In this document: positions 31,300 to 39,946 of the stretch, piece by piece
Numbering within the stretch: the stretch's first letter is position 1
How the letters are laid out: every line of letters starts with the position of its first letter
Origin: Nocardia alni
GTDB lineage: Bacteria; Actinomycetota; Actinomycetes; Mycobacteriales; Mycobacteriaceae
DNA: 56,309 bases
Reading direction: 5' to 3'
NCBI RefSeq assembly: GCF_019038435.1
Contig: NZ_JAGPOX010000054.1
Span: forward strand, 1 to 56,309
The notes under the pieces: model-generated
What the model saw: only the letters and a program-made list of their open reading frames with translations
Told to the model about the DNA's origin: nothing
Databases searched by the model: none
Translations under genes and position numbers: made by a program

Positions 31300-32790
31300 A
31301 TGTCCACGAAAGCTCAGACCTCCACCGCCGCGGGTCCGGCAGCGACCCCGAGCGACGGCGGCGCACCGGAGAACGGCAGCGCAGGGTCGCACGAACCGCA
31401 GCCGCTGCCCACGCAGACCCGACGCCTGACCGGTTGGGGTCGCACCGCGGCCACCACCTCGGAAGTGCTCTCCACCACCGACCCGGAGCTGATCGCCCAG
31501 GCGGTCGCCATGGTCGCGGAGGACAACGACGCCAAGCCCGCGCATCTACGCCGCGGCGTCATCGCGCGCGGCCTGGGCCGCTCCTACGGCGATCACGCGC
31601 AGAACGCGGGCGGCCTGGTGATCGATATGACCGCCCTGCACCGCATCCATCGCATCGACCAGGACACCCGCCTGGTCGATGTGGACGCGGGGGTGAGCCT
31701 CGATCAGCTGATGAAGGCGGCCTTGCCGTTCGGCCTGTGGGTTCCGGTGTTGCCGGGCACCCGTCAGGTGACCGTCGGCGGCGCGATCGCCTCCGACATT
31801 CACGGCAAGAACCACCACAGCGAGGGCTCGTTCGGTAATCACGTGCGCTCGATCGATCTGCTCACCGCCGACGGCAAGGTGCAGACGATCGGGCCCAAGA
31901 AGAACGCCAAGCTGTTCTGGGCCACCGTCGGCGGCAACGGGCTGACCGGCATCATCCTGCGCGTGACCGTCGAGATGATCCCGACCGAGACGGCCTATTT
32001 CATCAACGACGGCGTCAAGACCAGCTCGCTGGAGGAGACCATCGCCGCGCACAGCGACGGCAGCGAAGCGAACTACACGTACTCGAGCGCGTGGTTCGAC
32101 GTGATGAATCCGCTGCCGAAACTGGGCCGTGCCACGATCACTCGCGGTCGGCTGGCGAAACTCGACGAGCTCCCGGCGAAGAAGCAGCGCAATCCGCTGA
32201 AATTCGATGCGCCCCAGCTGCTCACCGTCCCGAACATCTTCCCCAGCTTCACCGCCAATCGCCTGACCCTCGGCGCGGTAGGCGAGGCGTACTACGCCAT
32301 GGGCGGGGATTACACCGGCAAGATCCAGAATCTGACGCAGTTCTATCACCCGCTGGACATGGTCGCGGAGTGGAATCGCGCCTACGGTCCGGCCGGCTTC
32401 CTGCAGTACCAGTTCGTGGTGCCGACCGAGGCGGTCGAGGAATTCAAGCAGATCATCATCGATATCCAGGCGTCCGGGCACATTTCGGCGCTGAACGTCT
32501 TCAAGCTGTTCGGCCCGGGTAATCAGGCGCCGCTGAGCTTCCCGATGCCCGGCTGGAACATCTGCTGCGACTTCCCGATTCGGCCGGGCCTGAACGAACT
32601 GGTCACCGATCTGGACCGCCGCGTCGTGGAGTTCGGCGGCCGCCTCTACACCGCGAAGGACTCCCGCACCAGCGCGGAGACCTTCCACAAGATGTACCCC
32701 CGGATCGACGAGTGGATCAAGATCCGCCGGAGCGTCGATCCCACAGGCGTTTTCATGTCCGATATGGCGAGAAGGCTGGAGCTGCAGTGA
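31300..32790 (+). CDS. dprE1: Decaprenylphosphoryl-beta-D-ribose oxidase DprE1
   Basis: DprE1 is the FAD enzyme that oxidises the 2' position of decaprenyl-phospho-ribose, the committed step to the arabinose donor. The 496-residue protein shows the FAD-binding GLGRSYGDHAQNAGG, VLPGTRQVTVGGAIASDIHGKNHHSEGSFGNHV with the active-site histidine, and the C-terminal FGGRLYTAKDSR with its conserved Lys. The sequence PGWNICCDFPI retains the cysteine (about residue 422 here) equivalent to M. tuberculosis Cys387, the covalent target of benzothiazinones. The N-terminus has a Pro/Ser/Gly-rich extension. ATG 31300 is one choice; ATG 31294 adds two residues; neither has a clear ribosome site. It overlaps dprE2 by four bases. 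Confidence 0.94.
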   Translation: MSTKAQTSTAAGPAATPSDGGAPENGSAGSHEPQPLPTQTRRLTGWGRTAATTSEVLSTTDPELIAQAVAMVAEDNDAKPAHLRRGVIARGLGRSYGDHAQNAGGLVIDMTALHRIHRIDQDTRLVDVDAGVSLDQLMKAALPFGLWVPVLPGTRQVTVGGAIASDIHGKNHHSEGSFGNHVRSIDLLTADGKVQTIGPKKNAKLFWATVGGNGLTGIILRVTVEMIPTETAYFINDGVKTSSLEETIAAHSDGSEANYTYSSAWFDVMNPLPKLGRATITRGRLAKLDELPAKKQRNPLKFDAPQLLTVPNIFPSFTANRLTLGAVGEAYYAMGGDYTGKIQNLTQFYHPLDMVAEWNRAYGPAGFLQYQFVVPTEAVEEFKQIIIDIQASGHISALNVFKLFGPGNQAPLSFPMPGWNICCDFPIRPGLNELVTDLDRRVVEFGGRLYTAKDSRTSAETFHKMYPRIDEWIKIRRSVDPTGVFMSDMARRLELQ

Positions 32791-33548
32791 TCAACGCCGT
32801 AGGCAACCCGCAGACGATTCTGCTCCTGGGCGGCACCTCGGAAATCGGGCTGGCGATCTGCACCGAGTATCTGAAGAAGGGTCCGGCCAGGATCGTGCTG
32901 GCGGCGCTGCCCGACGATCCGCTGCGCGCGGACGCGGTGACCCAGATGGAGGCAGCCGGAGCTTCCTCCGTCGAGGTGGTCGACTTCGACGCCCTGGACA
33001 CCGACGGCCATGCCAAGGTCATCGACGCGGCGTGGGCCTCGGGCGATGTGGACGTGGCCATCGTGGCCTTCGCCCTGGACGGCGATCCCGAGGAGTTGTG
33101 GCAGAACCAGCGCAAGGCCGTGCGGGTCGCGCAGGTCAACTACACCGCCTCGGTCTCGGTCGGCGTGCTGCTGGCCGAGAAGATGAAGGCCCAGGGCTTC
33201 GGCCGGATCATCGTGATGTCCTCGGTGGCCGGTGAGCGGGTGCGCCGCAGCAACTTCGTCTACGGCTCCACCAAGGCCGGACTGGACGGCTTCTACCTGG
33301 GCCTGGGCGAGGCGCTGCGCTCACACGGCCCGCGCGTACTGGTGATCCGCCCCGGCATGGTCCGCACCCGCTTCTCCGCGCACGTCAAGGAAGCCCCGCT
33401 GACGGTCGACAAGGAGGATATCGCCACCCTCGCGGTGTCGGCCGCCCAGCAGGGCAAGGACCTGGTCTGGGCCCCCGGCACGTTCCGTTACGTGATGATC
33501 GTGCTGCGCCATATCCCCCGCGCGATCTTCCGCAGACTCCCCATCTAG
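32787..33548 (+). CDS. dprE2: Decaprenylphosphoryl-2-keto-ribose reductase DprE2
   Basis: DprE2 reduces the keto intermediate with NADH to decaprenyl-phospho-arabinose, completing the epimerisation with DprE1. The 253-residue SDR has TILLLGGTSEIGLAIC (about 8-23), the DVDVAIVAFALDGD strand, MSSVAGERVRRSNFVYGSTKAGLDGF with catalytic Ser, Tyr and Lys, and the family tail RYVMIVLRHIPRAIFRRLPI. It closely resembles M. tuberculosis Rv3791. GTG 32787 overlaps the dprE1 stop (GTGA), with GGAG eight bases earlier. A strong hairpin ends the operon. Confidence 0.95.
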   Translation: MINAVGNPQTILLLGGTSEIGLAICTEYLKKGPARIVLAALPDDPLRADAVTQMEAAGASSVEVVDFDALDTDGHAKVIDAAWASGDVDVAIVAFALDGDPEELWQNQRKAVRVAQVNYTASVSVGVLLAEKMKAQGFGRIIVMSSVAGERVRRSNFVYGSTKAGLDGFYLGLGEALRSHGPRVLVIRPGMVRTRFSAHVKEAPLTVDKEDIATLAVSAAQQGKDLVWAPGTFRYVMIVLRHIPRAIFRRLPI

Positions 33549-33560
33549 TCCTCGAGTCGA

Positions 33561-33600
33561 CGGCGATGGCCCCGGACCGTGCGGTCCGGGGCCATCGCCG
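33561..33600. terminator. Strong hairpin terminator between dprE2 and the toxin gene
   Basis: CGGCGATGGCCCCGGACC (33561-33578) and GGTCCGGGGCCATCGCCG (33583-33600) form a perfect 18-bp stem with a 4-base loop. It lies between convergent dprE2 and the MazF-type gene and would terminate both. Confidence 0.85.
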
Positions 33601-33617
33601 ATATCGTTATCGCCCCG

Positions 33618-33965
33618 TCAGAGACTCAGATGCAGGCGCAATGCTCGATCGAGGGCATCCATGACCGCTGGCGGCAGCGCGCCCATCCGGGGTCCCAGGC
33701 GGTCGACCGATACCGAGCGGACCTGTTCGGCCTGCGCCTTCGACTCGACGCGAATCCCGGGCACGTCCTGATCGAGGACGACCTGGAACGGATAGACACG
33801 ACCGGTCTTACTGGTCACTGGAACGACGGTGACCACACCGCGACCCAGTCGCCGGGCAGTCTCGTTGGCGTAGTCGTTGCTCACGATGACCGCCGGGCGG
33901 CGCTTGTTCGATTCGGACCCGCGGACCGGTTCGAGATCGACCAACCAGATCTCACCCCGTCGCAT
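33618..33965 (-). CDS. MazF/PemK-type mRNA interferase toxin
   Basis: This 115-residue protein has the MazF fold: MRRGEIWLVDLEPVRGSESNKRRPAVIVSND at the start, with the substrate-binding RGSE and Lys-Arg-Arg-Pro segment, VVTVVPVTSKTGRVYPFQVVLD in the middle, and KAQAEQVRSVSVDRLG with the catalytic Thr/Ser region near VTSK and the Gln. MazF proteins cleave specific mRNA or tRNA sequences. ATG 33965 overlaps the antitoxin stop by one base (TGATG), so the pair is translationally coupled; codons upstream of it encode the antitoxin in another frame. Confidence 0.88.
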   Translation of the reverse strand: MRRGEIWLVDLEPVRGSESNKRRPAVIVSNDYANETARRLGRGVVTVVPVTSKTGRVYPFQVVLDQDVPGIRVESKAQAEQVRSVSVDRLGPRMGALPPAVMDALDRALRLHLSL

Positions 33966-34183
33966 CACCCGAGCCCGTCGCCGACTGTGGCATCCCACAG
34001 ATCCGCGTCGTGCGAGGAATCCCATTCCGACCATGCGGCCGCGTAGGCGTCCGACAGCCCGGCCTGCCGCAGCAGCGCGATCGCCTGCTGCACCGCCGCC
34101 GATCGGGACGCCAACCCCTGCTCCCGGACTACCTCGTCGAGTAGCGCGACATCCTGTACAGAGAGACTGACACTCAACTTCAC
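33965..34183 (-). CDS. MazE-type antitoxin, ribbon-helix-helix
   Basis: This 72-residue protein begins MKLSVSLSVQDVALLDEVVREQGLASRSAAVQQAI, a ribbon-helix-helix DNA-binding domain in which the beta strand KLSVSL dimerises and contacts DNA. The acidic C-terminus (SEWDSSHDADLWD) would occupy the toxin's active groove. The GTG at 34183 is preceded by GGGGGT. It probably autoregulates through GCTAC/GGTAG half-sites just upstream. The pair sits between dprE2 and aftA, separating genes that are adjacent in M. tuberculosis. Confidence 0.85.
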   Translation of the reverse strand: MKLSVSLSVQDVALLDEVVREQGLASRSAAVQQAIALLRQAGLSDAYAAAWSEWDSSHDADLWDATVGDGLG

Positions 34184-34192
34184 ACCCCCAAT

Positions 34193-34222
34193 GCTACTTT
34201 CGGTAGGAATTCAGATGCTACC
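34193..34222. promoter_or_regulatory. Putative autoregulatory sites of the toxin-antitoxin pair
   Basis: GCTAC (34193-34197), GGTAG (34202-34206) and GCTACC (34217-34222) form inverted and direct half-sites starting 10 bp upstream of the antitoxin start codon. GGTAG and the final CTACC make an inverted pair 10 bp apart. This is where a ribbon-helix-helix antitoxin normally binds. Confidence 0.45.
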
Positions 34223-34342
34223 AATCGAGGCATTGAGACGCAATCGACACCGGCGGACCACATCGGCCGCCGTCACGGCGCGCGGTTAGGCTGACCCACG
34301 GTTTACGGTCCAGGTAACCGAATAGCGGAATCCGGAGGCGGC

Positions 34343-36256
34343 GTGCGAGTACTTGTCCGGCGGATGGGCGATGGTCTCGGTGAGGCGGTGCTCGCGGCGA
34401 TCGTCGCGGGCGGCGTCGCCGTGGTCGGGCTGGAGGCGTTCTCGACGGTGCACTGGCCCGCGTTCAACGCCTCCAATGTGACTCGGGCGATCACCACCGT
34501 CGGTCAGGTGGCGGCGGCGGTGGTGCTGTTCGCGGCCGTCCTGTTGATGCGGCTGCACCGCTGGCCCTGGCTGGCGAAGGTGCTGTCCTGGGCCGGGATC
34601 TCGGGATTCGTGACGGTCACGCTGGGCATGCCGCTGGCGGCGACGAAGCTGTATCTGTTCGGGATCTCGGTGGATCAGGAGTTCCGGACGGCGTACCTGA
34701 CCCGCCTCACCGATTCCGCGGCGCTGCACGATATGACCTATGCGGATCTGCCGCCCTACTATCCGGCCGGATGGTTCTGGCTCGGCGGACGGGTCGCGCA
34801 TCTGCTGGGGATGCCCGGCTGGGAGGCATTCAAGCCGTGGGCGATCGTCTCGCTGTCGATCGCCGCGGTGCTCGCACTGGTGTTGTGGTCCAAGCTGATT
34901 CGCGCCGACTGGGCCGTCGCGGTGGCCGCGGCGACCACCGCGGTGACGGTGGCCTATGCCTCGCCCGAGGCGTACAGCTCGGTGCTGGTGGTGCTGTTCG
35001 CCCCGGCGATGGTGCTGGCCTGGGGTGCGCTGTACCGGCCCGAACGCGATGCGGCCACGGCGGGCGGTTGGGGTGCGGCGATCGGGGTCGGACTGTTCCT
35101 GGGCCTCTCCGCGATGTGCTACACCCTGTTCTTCGGCATAGCGGTGTTCGCCGTCTGCCTGATGGCGCTCGTGGCCTGGCTCGTGCAGCTGTGGCAGCGC
35201 CGGGCCGCCGGAGGGCCTGCGCGGGCCTCGGTACTCGGAACACTGTGGCCGATCCTGGGACGGCTGATCGTGATGGGTGTGCTCGCCGGGGTGCTCGGCC
35301 TGCTCACCTATGGCCCGTACCTCGCGAAATCGCTGACGACACACGGCTCGAACGTCTCGCAGCACTATCTCCCGGAGAACGGATCGCAGCTGCCGTTCCC
35401 GATGTTCCAATTCTCGCTGCTGGGCGTGCTGTGCCTGATCGGCACGATCTGGCTGGTGTTGCGGGCGAGCAGTTCGCGGCGGGCGCAGGGCCTGGGGATC
35501 GCGGTGGTGGCCATCTACCTGTGGTCGCTGCTGTCGATGACGATCACGGTGGCCGGCACCACGTTGCTGGCGTTCCGGCTGGATCCGATCCTGCAGGTGC
35601 TGCTGGCCGCGGCGGGAGTCTTCGGCTTCGCCGAGGGTGCGCGGGCGGTCTACCAGGCATTGAACGAGCCGCGACGGTTGCGCGCGGTGGTCGTCGCGGT
35701 CGGGATCATCGGCGCGCTGGCGTTCACCCAGAACATCCCCAACGTGCTGAGCACCGAGATCACCACGGCGTACACCGATACCGACGGCAACGGTGTACGC
35801 GCGGATCAGCGCAGCCCCTCCGCGGTGTCCTACTACCGGCAGCTCGACGCCACATTGCTCGCGCAGACCGCTCGTCCGCGCGATCGGACCGTGGTGCTGA
35901 CCGCGGACACCAGCTTCCTGTCCTACTACCCGTACTACGGCTTCCAGGCGCTGACCCCGCACTACGCCAATCCCTTGGCCCTGTTCCCGGCCCGCGCCGC
36001 CGAGATCAAGCGCTGGACCGGGCTCAAAACCCCGGCCGACCTGGTCGACGCGCTCGAGCACTGCCCGTGGCGCGCGCCGGACGCCTTCCTGTTCCGCAGC
36101 AGCGGGGACGGCTATACGCTGCGCCTGGCCTCGGACGTGTATCCGAACGATCCGAACGTGCGCCGCTATACCGTCACATTTCCCAAGTCGCTGTTCGAGG
36201 ATCCGCACTTCACCGCGACGACCATAGGGCCGTTCACGCTGGTGGTACGGCACTGA
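34343..36256 (+). CDS. aftA: Arabinofuranosyltransferase AftA
   Basis: AftA attaches the first arabinofuranose to galactan, using decaprenyl-phospho-arabinose on the outer membrane face. The 637-residue GT-C protein has about eleven membrane helices. The first large loop holds LFGISVDQEFRTAYLTRLTDS with the Asp-Gln-Glu motif in the catalytic DD/DE position, then MTYADLPPYYPAGWFWLGGR. The C-terminal soluble domain (about 470-637) includes VVLTADTSFLSYYPYYGFQALTPHYANPLALF. It matches M. tuberculosis Rv3792 in length and order. GTG at 34343 sits just before the first helix, with CGGAGGCGG upstream at 34331. Confidence 0.93.
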   Translation: MRVLVRRMGDGLGEAVLAAIVAGGVAVVGLEAFSTVHWPAFNASNVTRAITTVGQVAAAVVLFAAVLLMRLHRWPWLAKVLSWAGISGFVTVTLGMPLAATKLYLFGISVDQEFRTAYLTRLTDSAALHDMTYADLPPYYPAGWFWLGGRVAHLLGMPGWEAFKPWAIVSLSIAAVLALVLWSKLIRADWAVAVAAATTAVTVAYASPEAYSSVLVVLFAPAMVLAWGALYRPERDAATAGGWGAAIGVGLFLGLSAMCYTLFFGIAVFAVCLMALVAWLVQLWQRRAAGGPARASVLGTLWPILGRLIVMGVLAGVLGLLTYGPYLAKSLTTHGSNVSQHYLPENGSQLPFPMFQFSLLGVLCLIGTIWLVLRASSSRRAQGLGIAVVAIYLWSLLSMTITVAGTTLLAFRLDPILQVLLAAAGVFGFAEGARAVYQALNEPRRLRAVVVAVGIIGALAFTQNIPNVLSTEITTAYTDTDGNGVRADQRSPSAVSYYRQLDATLLAQTARPRDRTVVLTADTSFLSYYPYYGFQALTPHYANPLALFPARAAEIKRWTGLKTPADLVDALEHCPWRAPDAFLFRSSGDGYTLRLASDVYPNDPNVRRYTVTFPKSLFEDPHFTATTIGPFTLVVRH

Positions 36257-36303
36257 CGATGGCAGGGCAGGACACCTCGATCATGCACACAGCCCGACCG
36301 GCC

Positions 36304-36343
36304 TGTGCATAACCTTGTGGAAAACCGGATTTTCTGTGGATAA
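36304..36343. promoter_or_regulatory. Cluster of three DnaA-box-like sequences upstream of embA
   Basis: In 40 bp lie TGTGCATAA (36304-36312), TGTGGAAAA (36316-36324) and TGTGGATAA (36335-36343), all in the same orientation. Read on the minus strand these are TTATGCACA, TTTTCCACA and the exact box TTATCCACA. They lie in the 227-bp gap between aftA and embA. The rest of this gap shows no gene. DnaA binding is a hypothesis. Confidence 0.45.
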
Positions 36344-36483
36344 CTCCCCGATCCCCTAACAGCCCGGCCCATCCGAGACCGATCGTAGGGCGTCGCGGCC
36401 GAGCGGTCGGGCCGGCCACTCCCCCGCCGCAATCATGCGAGCTTGCGCTTGCAGTCGACCCCGACGCTTTAGCATCCCTAGTC

Positions 36484-39400
36484 GTGCGCGCTGACTCCCC
36501 CGGGCTCTCCCGTATCCGCTTGGTCGCCCTCGTCTCGGGTGTTCTGGCAACGCTGCTCGCGGTGATCACGCCGCTACTGCCGGTCCGGCAGGACCGCACG
36601 ACGCTGGACTGGCCGCAGCCGCAATCGGTCCAGGTGAACGCGCCCCTCGTGTCGTACGTGCCGCTACGAGTGCACCTTTCGCTGCCGTGCGCGGCGATCC
36701 GGGCGGCCGCCACCGTGGCAGCGGCCGAACCGGCGACGGCTCATCCCTCGACGACCGGCGAGAAGGCCCCCGCCGGCGCGACCGTACTGTCCACGGTGCC
36801 CGCGCAGGCGCCCGCCGCGCAGGCCAGGGGCCTGCTCGTCCGGGTGACCGACGATCCCGGCGCCGGACCCAACCTGCTGGTGCTACAACGGGAGATCCCG
36901 CTGCTGTCGGCCCCGATCGCGGAGGTCGGCGACTGTGACGAACTCATCCTCGATTCCGTGGTGACCTCGACGACCGCCACGCTGACCGGCGTTCATCGCC
37001 AGGACGGCACGCCGTTCACCGACACCGTGACCGGGGATGTGCGCCCCCAGATCGTCGGCGTATTCACCGATCTGACCCGCGCCCAACTCGGTGACGTACA
37101 CCTGCACGCGAGTGTCGACTCGCGCTTCTCCTCCTCCCCGACCCTGCTGAAGACCGTCGTGACCGTGCTCGCGGTGCTGTTCACCGTGCTCGCGCTGATC
37201 GCCCTGCACCTGATCGACACCTCCGACGGCCGCCGCCCCCGGCGCGTCCTGCCGCCGCACTGGTGGCGGTTCACCCTGGCCGACGCGGTGGTGCTCGGCA
37301 CGCTGGTGCTGTGGCACATCATCGGCGCGAACACCTCCGACGACGGCTACATCCTGAATATGGCCCGCACGGCCACGCATTCGGGCTACATGTCCAATTA
37401 CTACCGCTGGTTCGGGGTGGCCGAGGCGCCGTTCGGCTGGCCGTACGAGGTGCTGTCCTGGATGACCCGGGTCAGCGACTCGAGTCCCTGGATGCGCCTG
37501 CCCTCCCTGCTGGCCGGTCTGCTGTGCTGGATGGTGCTCAGCCGCGAGGTACTGCCGCGCCTGGGCGCCCGCGTGCGGCGCGACCGGGTGGCGCGGTGGA
37601 CCGGGGGCCTGATCTTCCTGGCCGCCTGGCTGCCCTACGACAACGGCCTGCGCCCCGAACCGCTGATCGCCCTGGGCGCGCTGCTCACCTGGGCCTCGAT
37701 CGAGCGGTCCATCGCCACCGCGCGGCTGCTGCCCGCCGCGATCGGCGTGCTGATCGCCGCGTTCTCGCTGGCGGCCGGGCCGACCGGGCTCATCTGCATC
37801 GCCGCGATGATCGCCGGATCACGTCCGGTGCTGCAGGTCATCATCAAACGCGCACGACCCGCTTCGTCATCCCGGCATGCGGCCGGCCGGGATCGCCCGG
37901 CGCAATCCGGCCGGCCGCACGCCGGAACGACGGGTGCGGGTCGTGGCGAGGAGTCGGCCATCCTGCGGTACGGCTCACTGCTCGCGCCGGGCGTCGCCGC
38001 CGGAGTTCTGGTGCTGGTGGTGGTGTTCGCCGACCAGACGCTGGCCGCGGTCATGGAGGCCACCCGGGTGCGCCGGATCATCGGGCCGAACGTGGCCTGG
38101 TTCGACGAGCGGACCCGCTGGGACGCGCTGCTGTCCCTGTCGCCGGACGGATCGCTGTCTCGCCGCTTCGGCATCCTGGGCATGCTGCTGTGCCTGGCGG
38201 TATGCGTCCTGGTCATGCTGCGCAAGAACGGCCGGATCCCGGGGACCTCGCGCGGCCCGGCGGCACGCATCCAGGGCATCGTGTTCATGTCGCTGCTGCT
38301 GATGATGTTCACGCCCACCAAGTGGACGCACCACTTCGGCGTGTATGCCGGACTGGCCGGTTCGGTGGCCGCGTTGACCGCGGTCGCGGTGGGAGTCAAC
38401 GGCATTCGCGCGCCCTACAACCGCTCGCTGTTCGCCGCGGGTGTGTTCTTCCTGCTCGCGGTCACCTTCACCGGGTCCAACGGCTGGTGGTACGTGTCCA
38501 GCTACGGCGTGCCCTGGTTCGACAAGTCTCCGCTGCTCCTGGGCAAGGGCTTGTCCACGGCCTTCCTGGGCTTGGCGGTGCTGTGCCTGCTGCTCACGGC
38601 CTTCCAGTACTACCGCGAGCCGTACCGGAAGACCGGTGGGCAGAAGGATTTTCGCGGCTCGCCGCGGTCGCGCTTCGACAGGTTCGCGATCGAACCCCTG
38701 ACGATCGCGGCGGCCGCGATGGTGCTGTTCGAGGTCGCCTCGCTGGCGAAGGGGGCGATCACGCAGTACCCCGCCTACTCCATCGCGGAGTCGAATCTGC
38801 GCGCGCTGGAAGGGAAGACGTGCGCCCTGGCCGATGACGTTCTGGTGGAGACGAATACGGCCGATTCGCTGCTACAGCCCTACAGCGGTTCGGCCGCAGG
38901 CGGATTGGCCGCGGACAGCGTCGGATTCACCCCGGACGGCGTCGCGAGCGACCTGACCGCCGACGCCCAGGAGACCACCCAGGGCGGCGCCAACTCCGTC
39001 AGCGGCGACAACCAGAACACGACCAGCCGCACCACCGCCGCCGGAACCGGCGGCGGTTCGATCGAGCGTCCGGGGGTCAACGGCAGCACCGTCGCGCTGC
39101 CGTTCGGCCTGGATCCGGCCCGCACGCCGGTCATGGGCAGCTACACCAGCGGCGGCAAGCAGCCGGCTCACCTGACCTCCCAGTGGTATCGGCTGGATCT
39201 GGCCGCGGCCCAAGGGAATCCGGCCTACAAGGTCCTGGTCGTGACCGCCGCCGGGCGGATCCAGTCGGTCGACGAGGACGGCGTGCTCACCTACGGCCAG
39301 AAGCTGCGGGTGGAGTTCGCGCACCGCGACGCGGACGGCACCGTGACCCCGCTCGGTGACTTCATGCCCCTGGACATCGGCGGCGCACCCTCCTGGCGCG

Positions 39401-39906
39401 ATATGCGAGTCCCGCTGGACCGCATTCCGGCGCGAACCAACGCCGTGCGGATCGTCGCGGCCGCGGACGACCTGACCACCCGCCAATGGCTCGCGGTCAC
39501 CCCGCCGCGCCTGCCGCGGCTGGCCACCCTGAATTCGGTTGTCGGTCAGACCGATCCGGTGCTGGAGGACTGGCACGTCGGACTCGCCTTCCCCTGCCAG
39601 CGCCCCTTCGAGCACAAGGACGGCGTCGCCGAGACGCCCGAGTGGCGCATCCTGCCCGACCGGGTCGGCTCGGACGCCTCCAACGCCTGGCAGGACGCGA
39701 TCGGCGGCGGACCGCTCGGCTGGACCGAGGTGCTGCTGAAGGCCGACACCGTGCCCACCTACCTCGACCACGATTGGGAACGGGACTGGGGTGAGCTGGA
39801 AAGGTTCACCCCGTATGTCCCGGATGCCCGCCCGGCCACGCTCGGCGTCACCGTCCGCAACCGGTGGGGCTGGGCCAAGGACGCGCCGATCAAGGCCCGG
39901 CAGTGA
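36484..39906 (+). CDS. embA: Arabinosyltransferase, EmbA-like
   Basis: Emb proteins extend arabinan from decaprenyl-phospho-arabinose. The 1140-residue protein has the Emb plan: an N-terminal helix (LVALVSGVLATLLAVITPLLP), an outer domain with WPQPQSVQVNAPLVS, the GT-C core with GANTSDDGYILNMARTATHSGYMSNYYRWFG (catalytic acidic pair, about 280-310) and the TPTKWTHHFG loop, and a C-terminal carbohydrate-binding domain from about 800 (GVNGSTVALPFGLDPARTPVMGSY). The C-terminus, ending RNRWGWAKDAPIKARQ, resembles EmbA rather than the RSGLWSPG ending of EmbB/EmbC; some N-terminal segments recall EmbC, so the paralogue assignment is tentative. Uniquely, an in-frame REP-like palindrome inserts about 23-30 residues after IIKRARP. 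Confidence 0.85.
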   Translation: MRADSPGLSRIRLVALVSGVLATLLAVITPLLPVRQDRTTLDWPQPQSVQVNAPLVSYVPLRVHLSLPCAAIRAAATVAAAEPATAHPSTTGEKAPAGATVLSTVPAQAPAAQARGLLVRVTDDPGAGPNLLVLQREIPLLSAPIAEVGDCDELILDSVVTSTTATLTGVHRQDGTPFTDTVTGDVRPQIVGVFTDLTRAQLGDVHLHASVDSRFSSSPTLLKTVVTVLAVLFTVLALIALHLIDTSDGRRPRRVLPPHWWRFTLADAVVLGTLVLWHIIGANTSDDGYILNMARTATHSGYMSNYYRWFGVAEAPFGWPYEVLSWMTRVSDSSPWMRLPSLLAGLLCWMVLSREVLPRLGARVRRDRVARWTGGLIFLAAWLPYDNGLRPEPLIALGALLTWASIERSIATARLLPAAIGVLIAAFSLAAGPTGLICIAAMIAGSRPVLQVIIKRARPASSSRHAAGRDRPAQSGRPHAGTTGAGRGEESAILRYGSLLAPGVAAGVLVLVVVFADQTLAAVMEATRVRRIIGPNVAWFDERTRWDALLSLSPDGSLSRRFGILGMLLCLAVCVLVMLRKNGRIPGTSRGPAARIQGIVFMSLLLMMFTPTKWTHHFGVYAGLAGSVAALTAVAVGVNGIRAPYNRSLFAAGVFFLLAVTFTGSNGWWYVSSYGVPWFDKSPLLLGKGLSTAFLGLAVLCLLLTAFQYYREPYRKTGGQKDFRGSPRSRFDRFAIEPLTIAAAAMVLFEVASLAKGAITQYPAYSIAESNLRALEGKTCALADDVLVETNTADSLLQPYSGSAAGGLAADSVGFTPDGVASDLTADAQETTQGGANSVSGDNQNTTSRTTAAGTGGGSIERPGVNGSTVALPFGLDPARTPVMGSYTSGGKQPAHLTSQWYRLDLAAAQGNPAYKVLVVTAAGRIQSVDEDGVLTYGQKLRVEFAHRDADGTVTPLGDFMPLDIGGAPSWRDMRVPLDRIPARTNAVRIVAAADDLTTRQWLAVTPPRLPRLATLNSVVGQTDPVLEDWHVGLAFPCQRPFEHKDGVAETPEWRILPDRVGSDASNAWQDAIGGGPLGWTEVLLKADTVPTYLDHDWERDWGELERFTPYVPDARPATLGVTVRNRWGWAKDAPIKARQ
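37865..37932. repeat. REP-like palindromic element inside embA
   Basis: A 68-bp near-perfect inverted repeat: the left arm is CGTCATCCCGGCATGCGGCC onward (37865-37893) and the right arm 37905-37932, whose reverse complement begins CGTCGTTCCGGCGTGCGGCC. Arms differ at only about four positions; the loop is 11 bases. It is translated in frame as part of a hydrophilic insertion in EmbA (SSRHAAGRDRPAQSGRPHAG) absent from the paralogous emb gene. The outer arm matches the terminator stem at 12161-12193. Confidence 0.75.
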
Positions 39907-39946
39907 ACCGCGGCAGAACCGGTCACAGGCGATAACATCACCAACC

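Noticed and set aside
34286..36253. 655-codon minus-strand frame opposite aftA
   Set aside because: The translation is Arg/Gln/His-rich with no recognisable fold; aftA on the plus strand has clear membrane helices and motifs.
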